Source of the DNA: JBJXHB01 sp046160725
GTDB taxonomy: Bacteria > Pseudomonadota > Gammaproteobacteria > Burkholderiales > Burkholderiaceae_C
Length of the DNA: 5,740 nucleotides
Direction: 5' to 3'
NCBI GenBank assembly: GCA_046160725.1
Contig: JBJXHB010000439.1
Location: forward strand, 1 to 5,740
The translations under genes were made by a program, and so were the position numbers. Under the pieces are notes generated by a model. It saw only the letters and a list, made by a program, of their open reading frames with translations. It did no database searches and had not been told where the DNA came from. Position 1 is the stretch's first letter, and each line of letters opens with the position of its first letter. Shown here piece by piece: positions 4,578 to 5,740 of this stretch.

Positions 4578-5426
4578 CTACATCTGCTTGAACAGGTGCA
4601 GGTAGGCGCGGCTGACTTTCAGCACCTCCGGTCGGTTCTTCAGGAACAGATCGGCGGTCTCGTGCTGACCGCGCCGGACATGGCTGACGGCACCGAGGTT
4701 GACCACCACCGAACGGTGGACCTGCACGAAGCGCGCCGCATCCAGCCCGGCCCGCAACTCCTTCAGCGGCGTACGGATCAGCGCCTCCGCCGGCTGGCCG
4801 CCATCGCCGCGCCAGCCGATCAGGGTGTACTTGTCGTCCGATCGCAGGAAGTCGATGTCCTCGACCGCGATCAGCCGCACCGCCGTGCCCACGCTGGCGC
4901 GAACCCAGCGCAGAGGCTCCGTCGAGGCCACCTCCGGGACCGGCGCGGCTGTCAGCGCCGTCGCAGACGTTTCGCCCGACGTCGCGGCCCGCCCATCAGG
5001 CAAGGCCCGCCGCAGCTGGGCCGCAAGTTGCTCCAGCAGCGCCGCCGTGGCCTGTGCCGGCGCGGCGCCCAGCAGCCGCTGCTGCAGCCGCTGCAACGTG
5101 TCGGCCAGCCGTGCCTGCTGCACCGGCTTGACCAGGTAGTCCAGCGCGCCCTGGTCGAAGGCCTTCAGCGCGTACTGGTCGAACGCGGTGACGAACACCA
5201 GATGCGCGCGGCGGCCGATGCGCTGCGCCGCCTCCACGCCGGACAACCCCGGCATGTGCACGTCCAGGAAGCAGATGTCCGGCCGCAGCGCCTCGAAGCG
5301 CTCCACCGCCTCGCGCCCGTTGCGGGCCAGGGCCACGATGCGCAGCTCGGGCCAGGCCTCGGCCAGCATCTGCGCCAGCTCGTCGCGCAGCAACGGCTCG
5401 TCGTCGGCGATCAGGGCGGTGGGCAT
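4578..5426 (-). CDS. LytTR-family DNA-binding response regulator (AlgR/BtsR type), 282 aa
   Basis: This cytoplasmic transcription regulator is activated by phosphotransfer. The receiver domain (about 1-118) has the acidic pair Asp8/Asp9, phosphoacceptor Asp55 in CFLDVHMPG, Thr80 in VFVTAFDQYALKAF, and Lys100-Pro101. The LytTR DNA-binding domain (about 172-282) shows the conserved FVQVHRSVVVNL (233-244) and the C-terminal LKVSRAYLHLFK. Between them is an unusually long Ala/Thr/Gln-rich linker (about 119-170) with a possible helix at 126-141; AlgR and BtsR are shorter, about 240-250 residues. The start at 5426 is chosen because GAGGA lies seven bases upstream and the receiver fold begins at once (MPTALIADDEP). 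A 26-residue longer version would overlap the kinase gene and add an Arg-rich tail unlike the family. It follows its partner kinase by ten bases. Targets are unknown; LytTR regulators commonly control surface, polysaccharide or uptake genes. Confidence 0.96.
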   Translation of the reverse strand: MPTALIADDEPLLRDELAQMLAEAWPELRIVALARNGREAVERFEALRPDICFLDVHMPGLSGVEAAQRIGRRAHLVFVTAFDQYALKAFDQGALDYLVKPVQQARLADTLQRLQQRLLGAAPAQATAALLEQLAAQLRRALPDGRAATSGETSATALTAAPVPEVASTEPLRWVRASVGTAVRLIAVEDIDFLRSDDKYTLIGWRGDGGQPAEALIRTPLKELRAGLDAARFVQVHRSVVVNLGAVSHVRRGQHETADLFLKNRPEVLKVSRAYLHLFKQM

Positions 5427-5433
5427 AGCGGCG

Positions 5434-5439
5434 TCCTCA
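5434..5439 (-). promoter_or_regulatory. Stop/Shine-Dalgarno overlap coupling sensor kinase and response regulator
   Basis: Read on the minus strand, TGAGGA contains the kinase stop and the GAGGA ribosome-binding site of the regulator, seven bases before its ATG. It is the same arrangement as at the dehydrogenase/monooxygenase junction. It supports co-translation of kinase and regulator and the start at 5426. Confidence 0.75.
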
Positions 5440-5740
5440 GGTCGCGGCGGCCGCAGCGCCAGCGGCATCCGCCTGCGCCGGGAACTCGATCTCCGCCCGC
5501 ACACCGCGCGGCACCTGGCCCACCAGGCGCAGCTGCGCGTCGCCGCCGAAGGCCAGGCGCAGCCGCTCGCGCAGGTTGGCCAGGCCGGTGCCCAGGCTGC
5601 CGCCGCCCTCGGCCAGGCCGGCGCCGGTGTCGCAGACGCTGGCCAGACAGCGTCCTCCGCTCAGCTGCACCCGCACGTCGATGCGTCCGCCGTCTTCGGT
5701 CGGGTCGATGCCGTGGCGCACCGCGTTCTCGACCAGGAGA
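5437..5740 (-). CDS. Sensor histidine kinase (His_kinase/LytS-AlgZ-like), C-terminal 100 residues only
   Basis: This is the catalytic end of a two-component sensor; the input domain, membrane segments and phospho-histidine region lie beyond the right edge. The visible part is an ATP-binding HATPase_c domain. It has an N box (VENAVRHG, visible residues 3-10), a G1 box DTGAGL (37-42) and a G2 box GTGLANLRERL (50-60). The GTGLANLRERL form is typical of the His_kinase family that partners LytTR regulators, rather than the HisKA class. The chain ends in a short Ala-rich tail (AAGAAAAAT). The reading frame is open to the window edge, so the first Met within the window (at 5721) is not the real start. 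The gene stops ten bases before the regulator and is expected to phosphorylate its Asp55. The signal sensed cannot be determined here. Confidence 0.93.
   Translation of the reverse strand, partial: LLVENAVRHGIDPTEDGGRIDVRVQLSGGRCLASVCDTGAGLAEGGGSLGTGLANLRERLRLAFGGDAQLRLVGQVPRGVRAEIEFPAQADAAGAAAAAT

Noticed and set aside
4699..5139. Plus-strand frame opposite the response regulator.
   Set aside because: It is Ser/Arg/Ala-rich without motifs, and the minus strand encodes a complete LytTR regulator.
1..5740. CRISPR array, insertion sequence ends, tRNA or rRNA genes.
   Set aside because: I saw no regularly spaced repeats, transposase motifs, terminal inverted repeats or tRNA-like cloverleaf on reading both strands.

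Overview
The window is very GC-rich, with heavy G/C bias at third codon positions. It looks like an accessory stretch of a betaproteobacterial chromosome, most likely Burkholderiales. Three genes point that way: a Bug-type (TctC-like) periplasmic solute receptor, an exported PEP-CTERM protein with the usual betaproteobacterial C-terminus (PEP, hydrophobic helix, Arg run), and a LytTR response regulator paired with a His_kinase-family sensor. The taxonomic call is inference from gene content; no rRNA or other marker is present.

Layout. Positions 1-697 (minus strand) hold the N-terminal 232 residues of a Bug receptor whose C-terminus lies beyond the left edge. Positions 698-1239 separate it from a divergent plus-strand cluster. 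This stretch holds a palindrome, a CCTAGGC inverted repeat, an 11-bp tandem repeat, a probable small gene (855-1127) and a GC-rich leader able to form alternative hairpins. Next come a short-chain dehydrogenase/reductase (1240-2007) and a type I Baeyer-Villiger monooxygenase (2016-3836). They are 8 bases apart, with the second gene's Shine-Dalgarno overlapping the first gene's stop. A 192-base gap (3837-4028) leads to a small FxDxF-type PEP-CTERM protein (4029-4532). A perfect 12-bp hairpin (4540-4568) then separates it from a convergent minus-strand pair: a LytTR response regulator (4578-5426) and the C-terminal 100 residues of its sensor kinase (5437 to the right edge).

How the parts may work together. 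The dehydrogenase and monooxygenase form a plausible two-step route: secondary alcohol to ketone, then ketone to ester or lactone. The substrate cannot be read from the sequence. The divergent Bug receptor could bind a related carboxylated compound, but that is only suggested by position. The kinase/regulator pair is a complete signalling unit apart from the missing sensor N-terminus. A sequence close to the published AlgR/LytTR half-site lies just before the PEP-CTERM start codon, which makes that gene a candidate target. I did not find a clearly new system. The best leads are the alcohol-to-ester gene pair with its structured leader and small upstream gene, and the possible link between the LytTR regulator and the PEP-CTERM gene.
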